A stretch of 64,000 nt of DNA from NCBI GenBank assembly GCA_025061735.1, contig JANXAU010000040.1, positions 44,259-108,258 on the forward strand, in the 5' to 3' direction. The DNA comes from Candidatus Bipolaricaulota bacterium (lineage in GTDB: Bacteria; Bipolaricaulota; Bipolaricaulia; RBG-16-55-9; DRXL01). Of the stretch, positions 35,715-46,177 are shown piece by piece. The position numbers were made by a program, and so were the translations under genes. The first letter of the stretch is position 1. Each line of letters opens with the position of its first letter. The notes under the pieces were generated by a model that worked only from the letters and a program-made list of their open reading frames with translations, was not told the origin of the DNA and ran no database searches.

Positions 35715-36557
35715 CTAGCTCACCCATCGCGCCTCCTTGAGCTGCTTGAAATACCTCACCAAGACCAACGAGACCAGCAGCATCAGCCCAACTGCCATTG
35801 CCGCCCCCAATGGCCAGTTCTGCACCCGCCCTAGAAACTGCTCTTCTATCGTTATCCCGATCATTGGGACCTTGCCTCCCCCCAACAGCTTGGGCGCCAG
35901 AAACTCCCCCAAGACAGGAATGAAGACCAAGATCGCTCCGGCGATCACCCCCGGACGACTCAACGGAAAAATCACGCGCCAGAAGCTCTGCCAGCGCGTC
36001 GCCCCCAGATCGTGCGCAGCTTCTACGAGCGTGAAGTCGAGCTTCTCCAGCGTTGCATACAAAGGCAGCACCATAAACGGCAGATAGCCATAGACCAACC
36101 CGATCAGCACCCCCCACGGAGACCCCAATAACGCCATCTCGACCCCAAAGGGCTTCACCAAAGCCGCGATCCAACCCTCTGGCCGCAGCAAGATAAACCA
36201 AGCGTAGATGCGCACCAAAAAGTTGGTGAGAAAGGGCAGAACGACCAAGAAGAGCAAGAGCGCGCGCCAGCGCGGCGGACGCCGCGCGATATAGTACGCC
36301 AGCGGATAGCCCAGCACAAAACAACCGACGGTCGTGAGCGCTGCCAGCCAAAGGGAGTTCGCAACCGGGCCGACAAGATAGAGCGCATCGAGGGCGCGAG
36401 CGTAGTTTTCTAGAGTGAATGTCCACTCGATCAGCCCCCCTGGAAGACGACGCGCAAAGCTGATCGAGACCATGATCAGCAGAGGGAGCACAACAAAGAC
36501 GAGCAGCCATAACAGACCGGGGAGGAGGAGCTTAGGGCCTAGGGCGTTAGAGCGCAT
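35715..36557 (-). CDS. potB: ABC transporter permease, PotB type
   Basis: LVEAAHDLGATRWQSFWRVIFPLSRPGVIAGAILVFIPVLGEF; start MRSNALGPK at 36557. Confidence 0.88.
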   Translation of the reverse strand: MRSNALGPKLLLPGLLWLLVFVVLPLLIMVSISFARRLPGGLIEWTFTLENYARALDALYLVGPVANSLWLAALTTVGCFVLGYPLAYYIARRPPRWRALLLFLVVLPFLTNFLVRIYAWFILLRPEGWIAALVKPFGVEMALLGSPWGVLIGLVYGYLPFMVLPLYATLEKLDFTLVEAAHDLGATRWQSFWRVIFPLSRPGVIAGAILVFIPVLGEFLAPKLLGGGKVPMIGITIEEQFLGRVQNWPLGAAMAVGLMLLVSLVLVRYFKQLKEARWVS

Positions 36558-37668
36558 CGTCTTCGCTGCCGATGGCACCGATGGAATGGATATCGTGCGG
36601 ACTCCACCCGAGATAGACGCTCTCGCCGAGCCGCAGCCCATGAGGACCGCGCACCGTGAGCACCATCTGCGACCCCAGACGCACCCGATAGCGCGTCTCC
36701 TTGCCGCAGTAGATCAGCTCTTCGATCTGGCCGACCCATTGGCCGTTCTCAACGCCCCTTTCCCGCAGCGCCTCCCCCCTGGGGCGCTGGAGGGGAGCGG
36801 GTTCAAGGGAGATCGCCTCGGGACGCAGCGCCAGCGTGACGCGCTGGCCAACCTTCAGACACCGCCGGCTGAAGACGTTCGTCTGGAGCGCGCCGATCTT
36901 GACTAACGCCCGCTCCCCCACCACATGAACCACCTCCCCTTCCAACAGATTGCTCTCGCCGATGAACTCGGCGACAAAGCGCGTCGCCGGGTGTTCGTAG
37001 ATCTCCTCGGGCGTGCCCACCTGCAAGACACGCCCGCGATGCATCACGGCGATTCGGTCCGAGAGCGCCAGGGCCTCTTCTTGATCGTGGGTCACGTAGA
37101 TAAAAGTAATTTGGAGCTGGCGTTGCAGCCGTTTCAGTTCTAGCTGCATCTCTTGGCGCAATTTTTGGTCGAGCGCCCCTAGAGGCTCGTCGAGCAACAG
37201 GACCGACGGGTGAGTGACCAGGGCGCGGGCGAGCGCGACGCGCTGTTGCTGCCCACCAGAGAGCTGCTTGGGGTAGCGATCCTCCAAGCCCGTCAGGCGC
37301 ACTAATTCTAAAGCTTCGGCGACCCGACGCTGGATCTCCGCGCGGGGACGGCGCTGCATCTCCAACCCAAAAGCAACGTTGCGCGCTACGGTCAGATGGG
37401 GGAAGAGCGCATAGTGCTGAAAGACCAGATTGATATCGCGTTCGTGGGGGGGGATATGCAAGGCGGGCTGGCCGTTGATGAGCAGCTCACCGCTGTCGGG
37501 GTGTTCAAAGCCCGCGATGATGCGCAGGGTGGTCGTCTTGCCGCAGCCACTCGGCCCCAGCAGCGAAAAGAACTCCCCTTTCTGAACCTGAAGCGAGACG
37601 TGATCCAAGACGGTCGTCGCGCCAAAGCGCTTGGAGACCCCTCGCAGCTCTACAGAATACTCGTCCAT
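36547..37668 (-). CDS. potA: ABC transporter ATPase, PotA type
   Basis: LLGPSGCGKTTTLRIIAGFE, LSGGQQQRVALARAL, LLLDEPLGALD, C-terminal TOBE. Confidence 0.93.
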   Translation of the reverse strand: MDEYSVELRGVSKRFGATTVLDHVSLQVQKGEFFSLLGPSGCGKTTTLRIIAGFEHPDSGELLINGQPALHIPPHERDINLVFQHYALFPHLTVARNVAFGLEMQRRPRAEIQRRVAEALELVRLTGLEDRYPKQLSGGQQQRVALARALVTHPSVLLLDEPLGALDQKLRQEMQLELKRLQRQLQITFIYVTHDQEEALALSDRIAVMHRGRVLQVGTPEEIYEHPATRFVAEFIGESNLLEGEVVHVVGERALVKIGALQTNVFSRRCLKVGQRVTLALRPEAISLEPAPLQRPRGEALRERGVENGQWVGQIEELIYCGKETRYRVRLGSQMVLTVRGPHGLRLGESVYLGWSPHDIHSIGAIGSEDDAL

Positions 37669-37707
37669 CCCACCTCGCCAACGGTCTTGGGAAGATCTCT
37701 CGTTTTC

Positions 37708-37735
37708 ATTATAGAATAAGAGAGAGAAAAGTCAA
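37708..37735 (-). promoter_or_regulatory. sigma70-like promoter of potABC
   Basis: minus strand TTGACT (37730-37735), N16, TATAAT (37708-37713). Confidence 0.75.
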
Positions 37736-37741
37736 TAGCTC

Positions 37742-38083
37742 TCAGCGCCGCACGACGAGCTTGCCCACCATCGTATAAGTCGCCCTCCCCACCCGCGTCG
37801 TGAGCAGATAGAGATAGACCCCGTTGGAGATCAACTGCCGATCGTTGCGATGGAAGTACCATTTGTAATAAGCAACCCCTAAAAGAGTGCCGCTGTTGAA
37901 GATGCGCCTCCCAGAGAGATCAAAAACTTGGAACTGCAAGCTCTCGATCTCTTCTGCTCCCTCAGCGAGGGAGATCGAAAACTCCGAGGAGCTAAGCTGC
38001 ACCTGCGCCGCGGGGGCAGCCCAGCCCCCCCATGCCCATATCCCACATCCCAACAGCGCGAGCAAGAGAGTTCGTAGGCTCAT
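37742..38083 (-). CDS. Secreted protein with FlgD/T9SS-like C-terminal beta module
   Basis: Signal peptide; LQFQVFDLSGRRIFNSG...NGVYLYLLTTRVG...GKLVVRR. Confidence 0.6.
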   Translation of the reverse strand: MSLRTLLLALLGCGIWAWGGWAAPAAQVQLSSSEFSISLAEGAEEIESLQFQVFDLSGRRIFNSGTLLGVAYYKWYFHRNDRQLISNGVYLYLLTTRVGRATYTMVGKLVVRR

Positions 38084-39408
38084 TCGTCTTCGCCGGTATC
38101 GTTCCCTTGGGAGACGCGCAAGCGCCCCAGCTCTACACAGATCACGCCCGCGTCGGTCTGCCCCAGGAGCCGATAGAGATAGACCCCCGGCGGCAGAGGG
38201 GCTGCCTCTCCGTTCGTCCCGTTCCATTGGAGCGATGGGCCTGGCCCGTAGTGGGTGTGCACCAACGTCGGGGAAGCGCTAGCGGTGTAGAGTTCCAAGC
38301 TGAGCTGATGAGCACCGGGTATCTCGATCAGCAGGGGCTTGCCAGCGATATAGACCGTGCCAAGAGGTTGCCCATCTCCGTCGCTGAAGCGCGCGCGCTG
38401 CTCTTGGGCTTGCGTTAAGATCCGTTGAGCAGAGAGGCGCAGCAGCTCGCCGAACTTGGTGAACGCGGTGAACAGCTCCATCGCGACTTCGAGCTGCGGC
38501 CGCCCCTGCGCCCCCCGCAGGAGATTTCTCAGCTCCGTCGCTAACAGAATCACGCGGTCGAACTGCTCCAGCGCCGGCGTCAGCGGCTGGAAGGGCGTCA
38601 CTTCGATCTGACGGCTGGCCAGATCGGCAAAATTCTTACGAAAGACTTGGGCGTTCTCTAAGACGCCCTCAAAGTTCCCGATGCTGAGCGTCCCCCCGAT
38701 GCGCACCAGCGAATCAGACAGTGTGCTAAAGAGCGCGGCGATATCGTCGGCTTGGCGGGATTGGGTCTGGGCGCTCAGCCACGCTGGGGCGAAGAAGCTG
38801 CGCACGAACTGCAATTCTGTGGGGGCTTCCCGAAGGGCGGCTGCACTGGCTTGGATGGCGCGGTTGGCGTTGTCAATCGAGCTGAAGACGTTGTCCGTCA
38901 GTTGGAATTTGAGGGCTTGGCCGGATTCGTCGAGCGCGCGCGTAAAGACTTTCACGGTGTCCAAGGTGAGCGCGCGCACCGCTGAAGGCGGCGCGACTTT
39001 GAAGGCGAGCGTGCCGGTATTGTTGGATTCGTTGGCTTCGCGCACGCGCCCAAAAGGCGTATCTACGTAGACGGTCACGCGGTGCTCTCCGGCAACGGCT
39101 CGCCACGGGATGCGCAGCTCCACGGTCTGTTGCGCTTTGAGTTCAAAGACCGAGCGATAGCCGATCTCGCGGCCGTTGAGTTCTACTAAGATATCGAACG
39201 GGCCGAGGGCGTCGCCGCGGCCTTGGTTGACGATGACCGTGCGCACTTGGGCGCTATCGCCCTCTTCGAGATCTGGAGGTGAAATACGAACCTCTTTCAC
39301 CGCGAGATCGGGGAGATTGGCCTGCCCCCAGAGCGCTAAGCTGCTTGCCCATAATAATAGAACCGTTACAGAAAGTATACCCCAATAGACCTGCCCTCGG
39401 TGGTGCAT
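38080..39408 (-). CDS. CARDB-domain secreted protein
   Basis: LPDLAVKEVRISPPDLEEGDSAQVRTVIVNQGRGD...ANESNNTG. Confidence 0.75.
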   Translation of the reverse strand: MHHRGQVYWGILSVTVLLLWASSLALWGQANLPDLAVKEVRISPPDLEEGDSAQVRTVIVNQGRGDALGPFDILVELNGREIGYRSVFELKAQQTVELRIPWRAVAGEHRVTVYVDTPFGRVREANESNNTGTLAFKVAPPSAVRALTLDTVKVFTRALDESGQALKFQLTDNVFSSIDNANRAIQASAAALREAPTELQFVRSFFAPAWLSAQTQSRQADDIAALFSTLSDSLVRIGGTLSIGNFEGVLENAQVFRKNFADLASRQIEVTPFQPLTPALEQFDRVILLATELRNLLRGAQGRPQLEVAMELFTAFTKFGELLRLSAQRILTQAQEQRARFSDGDGQPLGTVYIAGKPLLIEIPGAHQLSLELYTASASPTLVHTHYGPGPSLQWNGTNGEAAPLPPGVYLYRLLGQTDAGVICVELGRLRVSQGNDTGEDE

Positions 39409-39471
39409 GAGCTTGAGCCTCCTTACCATTTTGTTTGCACGAGGGCGCGCGGCGGCGCCCCCGACGATGCT

Positions 39472-39500
39472 ATTCTAGGAGCTGATCGGTCGCTTGTCAA
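39472..39500 (-). promoter_or_regulatory. sigma70-like promoter of the CARDB operon
   Basis: minus strand TTGACA (39495-39500), N17, TAGAAT (39472-39477). Confidence 0.8.
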
Positions 39501-39526
39501 TAGATCAGAGGGTGAATTTTTCGTGA

Positions 39527-40501
39527 CTAAGCCCCCTTCAGCTTCTTGATCTCGGCGATCAGCGCCGGGACGATCTGATGGAGATCGCCGATGACGCCGT
39601 AGTCAGCCCTTTGGAAGATCGGCGCTTCGGGGTCTTTGTTGATCGCCAAGATCTTTTTCGAATTTTTGCAGCCGACCATGTGCTGGATCGCCCCGGAGAC
39701 CCCCACGGCGATATAGAGATCCGGAGCGATCTGTGTTCCCGTTTGGCCGATCTGATCGGAGTGCGGGCGCCAATTGTTGCTGGTGGCCACGCGGGTCGCC
39801 CCGACGGCTGCGTTGTTGAGCAGGCTCGCAAGCTCTTCGAGCATCTTGAAGGCCTCGGCGCTGCCCAAGCCGCGCCCTCCCCCAATGACGACCTTCGCTT
39901 CGGTCAGCGAGATGCCCTTCTTCTCTTTGCGCACCAGTTCTTTCATTCGGACGCGAAAGTCTCGATCTTCAAGCGTCACGGTGAGCGCCTCTACGCTCGG
40001 CTCCGCCCCAGCCAAGGGCTGAGCCGCGACCGCGTGGGGTTGCAACGTCAGCAACTGGGGGCGGCTCAAGATCTCGATCTCTTCCAGGAGCGAACCGCCC
40101 CAGTTGGTGCGCGTCACGCCTAGGAGTTCGCCGTTCTCAACGAAAAATTCGGTGCAGCCGGTGGCCAAGCTCAGATCGAGCCGCGCGGCGATCCGCGCCA
40201 GCCAATCGTTGCCCGTCTCGGTGCCCGGCGCCAGCACGATCGTTGGTCTTTTCTTCTGGATCGCTTCGGCGGCGACCTTGGCAAACGCCTCGGGGATATA
40301 GCCCGTGAGTCTTGGGTCTTCGACGACGCTCACGCTCCGAACCCCCTTCAGCGTCGGCGCCAGAGCGCGCACGCCGCTGCCGACGAGCAGCGCTTCTGTC
40401 GCATCGTTGAGCTTTTGCGCCAGATCGCGCGCCGCTGTCAGCGCCTCCAAAGACGGCTCCGTCAGCCTCTGATTCGCTGTCTCTACCAAGACAAAGATCA
40501 T
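39527..40501 (-). CDS. etfA: Electron transfer flavoprotein alpha subunit
   Basis: MIFVLVETANQRLTEPSLEALTAARDLA; VVIGGGRGLGSAEAFKMLEELA; GQTGTQIAPDLYIAVGVSGAIQHMVG. Confidence 0.93.
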   Translation of the reverse strand: MIFVLVETANQRLTEPSLEALTAARDLAQKLNDATEALLVGSGVRALAPTLKGVRSVSVVEDPRLTGYIPEAFAKVAAEAIQKKRPTIVLAPGTETGNDWLARIAARLDLSLATGCTEFFVENGELLGVTRTNWGGSLLEEIEILSRPQLLTLQPHAVAAQPLAGAEPSVEALTVTLEDRDFRVRMKELVRKEKKGISLTEAKVVIGGGRGLGSAEAFKMLEELASLLNNAAVGATRVATSNNWRPHSDQIGQTGTQIAPDLYIAVGVSGAIQHMVGCKNSKKILAINKDPEAPIFQRADYGVIGDLHQIVPALIAEIKKLKGA

Positions 40502-40502
40502 T

Positions 40503-41252
40503 TTAGATCGCCCCCAGTTCGCGCAGCTTCGCCACGACCTTCCCAACGGCTTCTACGCCTTGGCCCAATATCTCGAGCTGGCGCCCCTCTTGCGGCTTCT
40601 TCAATCTCCTACGCGCGATCGGGGAATCGCCTCGCGCGGGCTTTCTCTGCTCGATGGGGATCTTCTTGGCGGCCATGATCCCCCGCAGACTGGGGTGTCG
40701 CGGCACGTTGATCCCCTCTTTTACCGTAAAGACCGCGGGCAGCGACACTTCATAGACCTCCCAGCCCTCCGAGCTTTCGCGCTTGGCAATCGCCTTGCCG
40801 TTCTGGATCTCCAGCGCCTTGATCCCGGAGACGCACGGCAGATCTAACAGATACGCCACGCGCAGGCCTACTTGGTAATTACAAGCGTCGGCCGATTCGT
40901 TGCCAAAGAGCAAGAGATCGAATCCCATGGGCTTGACGGTCTCGGCGATCGCGTGAGCGACGGCTTTAGGGTCCCAAGACTCATAATCGTCGGCCTCGAG
41001 CAGAATGGCGTTGTTGATGCCCTTCGCTAGTGCTTCGCGTAACTGCTCTTGAGCGGCCGCCGGCCCCAACGTCAGCACCGTCGAGCTGCCGCCGTGCTTC
41101 TCTATGATGCGAATCGCCTCTTCGACCGCACACTCCTCGTGCGGGCTGATCGTAAATCCCAAATTCGTCGTATCTACGCGCTTGCCGTCAGCCGTCAGCC
41201 GAAAGCCCCCTCCGGTGTCGGGGACGCGCTTGATGCAGACCAGCACCTTCAT
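40503..41252 (-). CDS. etfB: Electron transfer flavoprotein beta subunit
   Basis: MKVLVCIKRVPDTGGGF; ISPHEECAVEEAIRI; FGNESADACNYQVGLRVAYLLDLP. Confidence 0.93.
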   Translation of the reverse strand: MKVLVCIKRVPDTGGGFRLTADGKRVDTTNLGFTISPHEECAVEEAIRIIEKHGGSSTVLTLGPAAAQEQLREALAKGINNAILLEADDYESWDPKAVAHAIAETVKPMGFDLLLFGNESADACNYQVGLRVAYLLDLPCVSGIKALEIQNGKAIAKRESSEGWEVYEVSLPAVFTVKEGINVPRHPSLRGIMAAKKIPIEQRKPARGDSPIARRRLKKPQEGRQLEILGQGVEAVGKVVAKLRELGAI

Positions 41253-41938
41253 AGAAGACTCCTTTCGATCTGTCTCGACGGTACGCCCTCTGCAAAGGGC
41301 GCTTGAGCATATAACGGCTCTAGTTCCCACACTTGATCGCGCGGGTCGCTGAGAAATCGTCGGATCCCCAAGTGAGCGATCACCGCCCCCGAAGGCCGAT
41401 TGAGCGCCGCGGGAGCGACGATAGCAACCGACTCCAGCGCAGCGCGATGGGCTTCTGCTCCCGAACCGATGCAGAGCATCTTCTCGGCCCTGGCGCTCAG
41501 CTCCGTCTGCAAGCGGCCAATAGAGAGCGAGAGCGCTTCGCTCAGGGGAGTCTGTTGAGCGTAGAAGACCCGATAGACCAGATCGCGTCGGTCTTTCAAA
41601 ACGACACAGATGGGTTTAGGCCAGAACGCTGCTTGGACGGCGTACGCCTCGGCGGTCGGGACGCCCACCAGCGGCCGCCGGAGCGTCTGGGCCAAGCCCT
41701 TGGCGACGGCCATGCCGATTCTGAGGCTGGTGAACGATCCCGGCCCCAACGCTACCGCGATCAGATCTAATCCGTCTCGTCGGAGCTGGTGAAGGCGAAG
41801 CAGATGATCCATGGCGGCGAAGAGCAGCTCGCCCGGCCCCCGCGTCGAGGAGTAGAGCACCTCCCCCAAGATCTTCTCCCCTTGAGCGAGGCCAACGCTC
41901 CCCTGCTCGTGGCTCGTCTCGATGCCTAGGGCGACCAT
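41249..41938 (-). CDS. tsaB: tRNA t6A biosynthesis protein TsaB
   Basis: ALGIETSHEQGSVGL; ALGPGSFTSLRIGMAVAKGLA. Confidence 0.88.
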   Translation of the reverse strand: MVALGIETSHEQGSVGLAQGEKILGEVLYSSTRGPGELLFAAMDHLLRLHQLRRDGLDLIAVALGPGSFTSLRIGMAVAKGLAQTLRRPLVGVPTAEAYAVQAAFWPKPICVVLKDRRDLVYRVFYAQQTPLSEALSLSIGRLQTELSARAEKMLCIGSGAEAHRAALESVAIVAPAALNRPSGAVIAHLGIRRFLSDPRDQVWELEPLYAQAPFAEGVPSRQIERSLL

Positions 41939-41998
41939 AAAGCGTTCAAATTTTACGGAAAGAGACCGAGCTTGGCAACTCTGAGGGTCGCGTGGGGT

Positions 41999-42028
41999 TG
42001 ACAACGCCGCGGGTCGGAGGGTAGACTA
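41999..42028 (+). promoter_or_regulatory. sigma70-like promoter of the glutaredoxin gene
   Basis: TTGACA (41999-42004), N18, TAGACT (42023-42028). Confidence 0.7.
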
Positions 42029-42050
42029 GCCCCTCGATGAGGGGGGAGTT

Positions 42051-42281
42051 ATGACCGTCATTCTCTACACCACGCCGACGTGTCACTTTTGCAGTGCAGC
42101 CAAGCAATTTCTGCAGCAGCATCGCGTTGCGTTTGTCGAGTGCGATCTCTCCAAAGACCGTCAGAAGATGGAGGAGATCGTGCGGAGGACGGGGCGGGCC
42201 AGCGTCCCCGTGATCGAGATTGACGGGGATTTCATCGTGGGGTTTGACAAGCAACGTCTGATCAAGAAGCTGGGGATGTGA
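42051..42281 (+). CDS. Glutaredoxin family protein
   Basis: [30 protein letters not shown]. Confidence 0.9.
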   Translation: MTVILYTTPTCHFCSAAKQFLQQHRVAFVECDLSKDRQKMEEIVRRTGRASVPVIEIDGDFIVGFDKQRLIKKLGM

Positions 42282-42288
42282 AACGCTT

Positions 42289-44217
42289 ATGCCGAAGATC
42301 GCTCCCTACGGCTCATGGAAGTCGCCGATCGCGGCAGACGTGATCGCCCGTGGCGCGGTGCGCCTCATGCAAGTCGTCCTCGACGGCGAGGACATCTATT
42401 GGCTTGAATCGCGCCCCGCCGAAGGCGGCCGCTACGTCATCGTCAAAAGATCCCCCGACGGCACCGTCCGCGATGTCACGCCCGCGCCGTTCTACGCCCG
42501 CACCACCGTACACGAGTACGGCGGCGGTGACTTTTTAGTTCATAACGGCACTGTCTACTTCTCAAACTTCAAGGATCAACGGCTCTACGCCCAAACACCG
42601 AGCACAGCTCCACAGCCCATCACCCCAGATAGAGCGTTTCGCTACGCCGACGCTGTGATAGATACTCACCGGAATCGCCTGATCTGCGTGCGCGAAGACC
42701 ACACCATTGCTGGGCGTGAGGCCGTCAATACGATCGTCGGCGTCAACCTTGACGGCGATCCCGACGGGGGAAGGGTGCTCGTCTCCGGGAACGACTTCTA
42801 CGCGTCTCCAAGAATCAGCCCCGAGGGCACCCGGCTCGCTTGGCTGGCCTGGAATCACCCAAACATGCCCTGGGACGGCACAGAGCTGTGGGTCGCCGAG
42901 ATCGCTCACGACGGCTCACTCAAAAATTTCCAGAAGATCGCAGGCGGGCCAACAGAGTCCATCTTTCAACCCGAATGGGCGCCCGACAGCACGCTCTATT
43001 TCGTCTCGGACCGCACAGGCTGGTGGAACCTCTATCGCTGGCGCGGCCGCCGGGTCGAAGCGCTCACGGATAGAGAAGCCGAGTTCGGTCAGCCCCAGTG
43101 GGTCTTTGGGATGTCGACGTATGGGTTTGTCTCGGAGCGCGAGCTCGTCTGCGCGTATACTCAGAACGGCACGTGGCGCTTGGCGCGCTTGGACACCGTC
43201 ACCAAAACGCTCCAAGAGATGGAAACTCCCTACACAGAGATTAGCTACGTGCGCGCCAGTGCTAACTCTGTGGTCTTTCGCGGGGGCTCCCCCACAGAGA
43301 TGCTCTCGATTGTCAGGCTTGATCTCAGAACCCGGAGATATGAAGTGCTGCGGCGCTCGAGTGACTTAAGCTTCGACGAAGGGTATCTCTCGTTTGCGCA
43401 GCCCATCGAGTTCCACACCGAGGGCGGCCAGACCGCCTATGCGTTCTTCTATCCCCCAAAGAACAGAGACTTTCAAGCCCCACCCGGCGAGAAGCCCCCG
43501 TTGTTGGTGCTCAGTCACGGCGGACCGACGAGCGCTACAACATCTACGCTCAAGTTGGAGATCCAGTTCTGGACGAGCCGCGGCTTCGCTGTTGTCGACG
43601 TCAACTATGGGGGAAGCACCGGCTACGGGCGCGCGTACCGTGAGCGCTTGAAGGGCCAGTGGGGCATCGTCGACGTTGACGACTGTGTCAACGCTGCTAA
43701 GTATTTAGTACAGCAAGGGCTTGTAGACGGCGAGCGCGTGGCGATCCGGGGCGGCAGCGCCGGCGGGTATACGACGCTGTGCGCTCTTACGTTTAGAAAG
43801 TTCTTCACAGCGGGGGCGAGCTACTTTGGCGTAAGCGATCTGGAAGCCCTCGATAGAGACACGCACAAGTTCGAGTCGCGCTACAATAGAAGCTTAATTG
43901 GGCCGTATCCTGAGCGGCGCGATCTGTATTATCAACGCTCACCGATCCATTTTGCTCATCAGATCTCGTGCCCCGTGATCTTCTTTCAGGGCCTAGAAGA
44001 CCGAGTCGTCCCCCCCAGTCAATCGGAGATGATGGTCGAGGCGTTGCGCAAGAAGGGCGTTCCTGTGGCGTATATCGCGTTTGAGGGGGAGCAGCACGGC
44101 TTTCGCAAGGCCGAGACGATCCAGCGGTCGCTCGAAGCCGAGCTGTACTTCTACTCGAAGGTCTTTGGATTTGAGGTCGCCGATCCTGTCCAACCGTTCA
44201 GCATCGACAATCTCTGA
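42289..44217 (+). CDS. S9 family prolyl oligopeptidase
   Basis: N-terminal propeller; [38 protein letters not shown]. Confidence 0.92.
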   Translation: MPKIAPYGSWKSPIAADVIARGAVRLMQVVLDGEDIYWLESRPAEGGRYVIVKRSPDGTVRDVTPAPFYARTTVHEYGGGDFLVHNGTVYFSNFKDQRLYAQTPSTAPQPITPDRAFRYADAVIDTHRNRLICVREDHTIAGREAVNTIVGVNLDGDPDGGRVLVSGNDFYASPRISPEGTRLAWLAWNHPNMPWDGTELWVAEIAHDGSLKNFQKIAGGPTESIFQPEWAPDSTLYFVSDRTGWWNLYRWRGRRVEALTDREAEFGQPQWVFGMSTYGFVSERELVCAYTQNGTWRLARLDTVTKTLQEMETPYTEISYVRASANSVVFRGGSPTEMLSIVRLDLRTRRYEVLRRSSDLSFDEGYLSFAQPIEFHTEGGQTAYAFFYPPKNRDFQAPPGEKPPLLVLSHGGPTSATTSTLKLEIQFWTSRGFAVVDVNYGGSTGYGRAYRERLKGQWGIVDVDDCVNAAKYLVQQGLVDGERVAIRGGSAGGYTTLCALTFRKFFTAGASYFGVSDLEALDRDTHKFESRYNRSLIGPYPERRDLYYQRSPIHFAHQISCPVIFFQGLEDRVVPPSQSEMMVEALRKKGVPVAYIAFEGEQHGFRKAETIQRSLEAELYFYSKVFGFEVADPVQPFSIDNL

Positions 44218-44235
44218 TACGAAGGAGGTCTTACG

Positions 44236-44916
44236 ATGGCGCGCGGTCTGGTTCTGGTCTTGTTCGGGATCTTGCTCTGGACGTTCGACGCGCTGGGACA
44301 AGAGATGCGCATCCCCACAAGAATAACAGTAGGATGGCTCTTCTCAGATCTCTCGGAACTGAATGCCGCGCTGCGCACCCGGGGATATCCTGAGCTGCAA
44401 GAGAATTTTTTCATCTGGGGAGGCGAAGGGTTTATCATTCCACCGGGAGTGATGGGAGCCTGGAGCCTCAGGCTCTCCAGTTGGCAGGGGAGCGTCGTGG
44501 CCAAGCGCGACGACAAGCTCTCCAGGTTCGTCTTGAGCGGGAGCGCAGGCACGCTGGAGTATCTGCTTTCCAAGGCGCTTCCAGCTCGCCTAGAAGTCTG
44601 GGCCTCTCTCAGGTTGGGGATCGGAGTGGCTGCCCTCACCGTGCTGGATCACCGCCCCACCAGCTTCGACGAAGCGCTGCAAAGCCCCGCTTCGGCTTCG
44701 TTAGGGCGCTGGTTCTTACTTCTTGGCCCGGGCATCAGCGCGAGCCTCCCAATCTTCAAGTTCCCCGGAGCCTCCTCTGTTGCTGTCGCCCTTAGGTTCT
44801 CTGTAGGTTACATGCTGACGTTTGATAACGGCGCGTGGGATCAAGAGGGTCGCGCTCTGAAGGGGCCTCCCGATAACTTCAACGGCTGGATCGTGCTTCT
44901 CGCTTTGGAGATCTAG
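44236..44916 (+). CDS. Hypothetical secreted/outer-membrane protein
   Basis: Signal-peptide-like N-terminus, SD GAAGGAGGTC. Confidence 0.6.
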   Translation: MARGLVLVLFGILLWTFDALGQEMRIPTRITVGWLFSDLSELNAALRTRGYPELQENFFIWGGEGFIIPPGVMGAWSLRLSSWQGSVVAKRDDKLSRFVLSGSAGTLEYLLSKALPARLEVWASLRLGIGVAALTVLDHRPTSFDEALQSPASASLGRWFLLLGPGISASLPIFKFPGASSVAVALRFSVGYMLTFDNGAWDQEGRALKGPPDNFNGWIVLLALEI

Positions 44917-44970
44917 CCAAGCGACTCGACGCTTGCGCTCCAGAACGCTTTGCGGCATAATACGTCCGCA

Positions 44971-46113
44971 ATGACCGACTCTAAATTCATCCGAGCACGC
45001 CTTGCGAATTTCCTCGCTACCACCGCAGGGACAATCGCCGGGACGTTTATCCCCCTCTATGCCCAGCAGCTCCACGCCGACGATGTCGGGATTGGGCTGT
45101 TAGCGGCTGCCAGTTCGATCGCTGTTGTCGTTGCGAATCTAATCTGCGGCCGCGCCGCCGACCGCTACGGCACGCGCGTCTTTATTGTCTTTGGGCTACT
45201 AGCCTCGGCGATCTCGACGGCGTTGCAGTTCTTCGCGTATGATTTTAGCTCGCTGGTCGTCTTGCGCGTTCTCAACGGCTTGACGCTGGGGGTCTATCCC
45301 GCCGCGCTCATCTCGCACGTGCAAGCTTCCAAAGAGCGTCTGGGGCGCTTTTCAGCCTTTGGGTCGTTGGGCTGGACCGTAGGGTCGCTCCTCTCCGGCA
45401 CCGTTGCGACGCATTTTACGATCAAAGGGACGTTTATCGCTGCATCGCTCTTGTTCTTTCTGGCGTATCTGTTGACGGCGCGCTTTGCGGTGCGCCCGCC
45501 CGACCCCGATGGCCGACCGCCTGTCTCGTTGTGGACGGTCTTCCAGCGCCAGCGCTCGACGTTTCTCTCTGTGTTTATTCGGCATACCGGGGCGCACATG
45601 GTCTGGGCCTATTGGCCGCTCTTTTTAAGCAAGCTGGGCGCCGATTATTTCTGGATCGGCGTGATCTCGGCGATCAACAGCGGCGTGCAGTTTTTGGTCA
45701 TGTACTACATGACCGATCACGCGTGGAGCAGCGGGCTGCTGCGCCTTGGGCTGTTGCTCTCCGGCGTCACGTTTGTCACGTTCGCGCTGGCCCCCAATTT
45801 CTGGTGGATCCTGCCCACGCAGATTCTCTTGGGGATTTCGTGGGCGCTGATCTACGTAGGCGGCCTGCGGGCGGCCACCGAGGGCCATCGCGACGCCGGC
45901 GCTGCCTCAGCGATCTTCACGTCGATTCTCAATCTCTCGATGGTGATCGGGCCGTTGCTGGGGGCCGTGATCGTCTCGTGGGGAGGCTATTACGCGGTGA
46001 TCTACGGCGGGGCGATCTCGTCGCTGGCGGCGTTTCTCTATCGGCATCTTAGCCTGACCCGCGCCCAGCGAGCCAAATCCAGCGAGCAACGCCGGGTCTC
46101 GGATCAGTGCTGA
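44971..46113 (+). CDS. Major facilitator superfamily transporter
   Basis: About 12 TM; AGRAADRYGTRVF-like loop (CGRAADRYGTRVF). Confidence 0.88.
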   Translation: MTDSKFIRARLANFLATTAGTIAGTFIPLYAQQLHADDVGIGLLAAASSIAVVVANLICGRAADRYGTRVFIVFGLLASAISTALQFFAYDFSSLVVLRVLNGLTLGVYPAALISHVQASKERLGRFSAFGSLGWTVGSLLSGTVATHFTIKGTFIAASLLFFLAYLLTARFAVRPPDPDGRPPVSLWTVFQRQRSTFLSVFIRHTGAHMVWAYWPLFLSKLGADYFWIGVISAINSGVQFLVMYYMTDHAWSSGLLRLGLLLSGVTFVTFALAPNFWWILPTQILLGISWALIYVGGLRAATEGHRDAGAASAIFTSILNLSMVIGPLLGAVIVSWGGYYAVIYGGAISSLAAFLYRHLSLTRAQRAKSSEQRRVSDQC

Positions 46114-46177
46114 ATCCGGGCTTGCAGAACGCCGACGATCTTGCTATTCTCAAAGACAATTCAGGAGGACATCTAAC

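Noticed and set aside
34902-35834. 310-aa plus-strand ORF
   Set aside because: Antisense to potC/potB, low-complexity Arg/Gln-rich translation with no family signal; the opposite strand has clear transporter genes.
35680-36510. 276-aa minus-strand ORF
   Set aside because: Alternate frame of potB; Arg/Ala-rich composition typical of shadow frames in GC-rich DNA.
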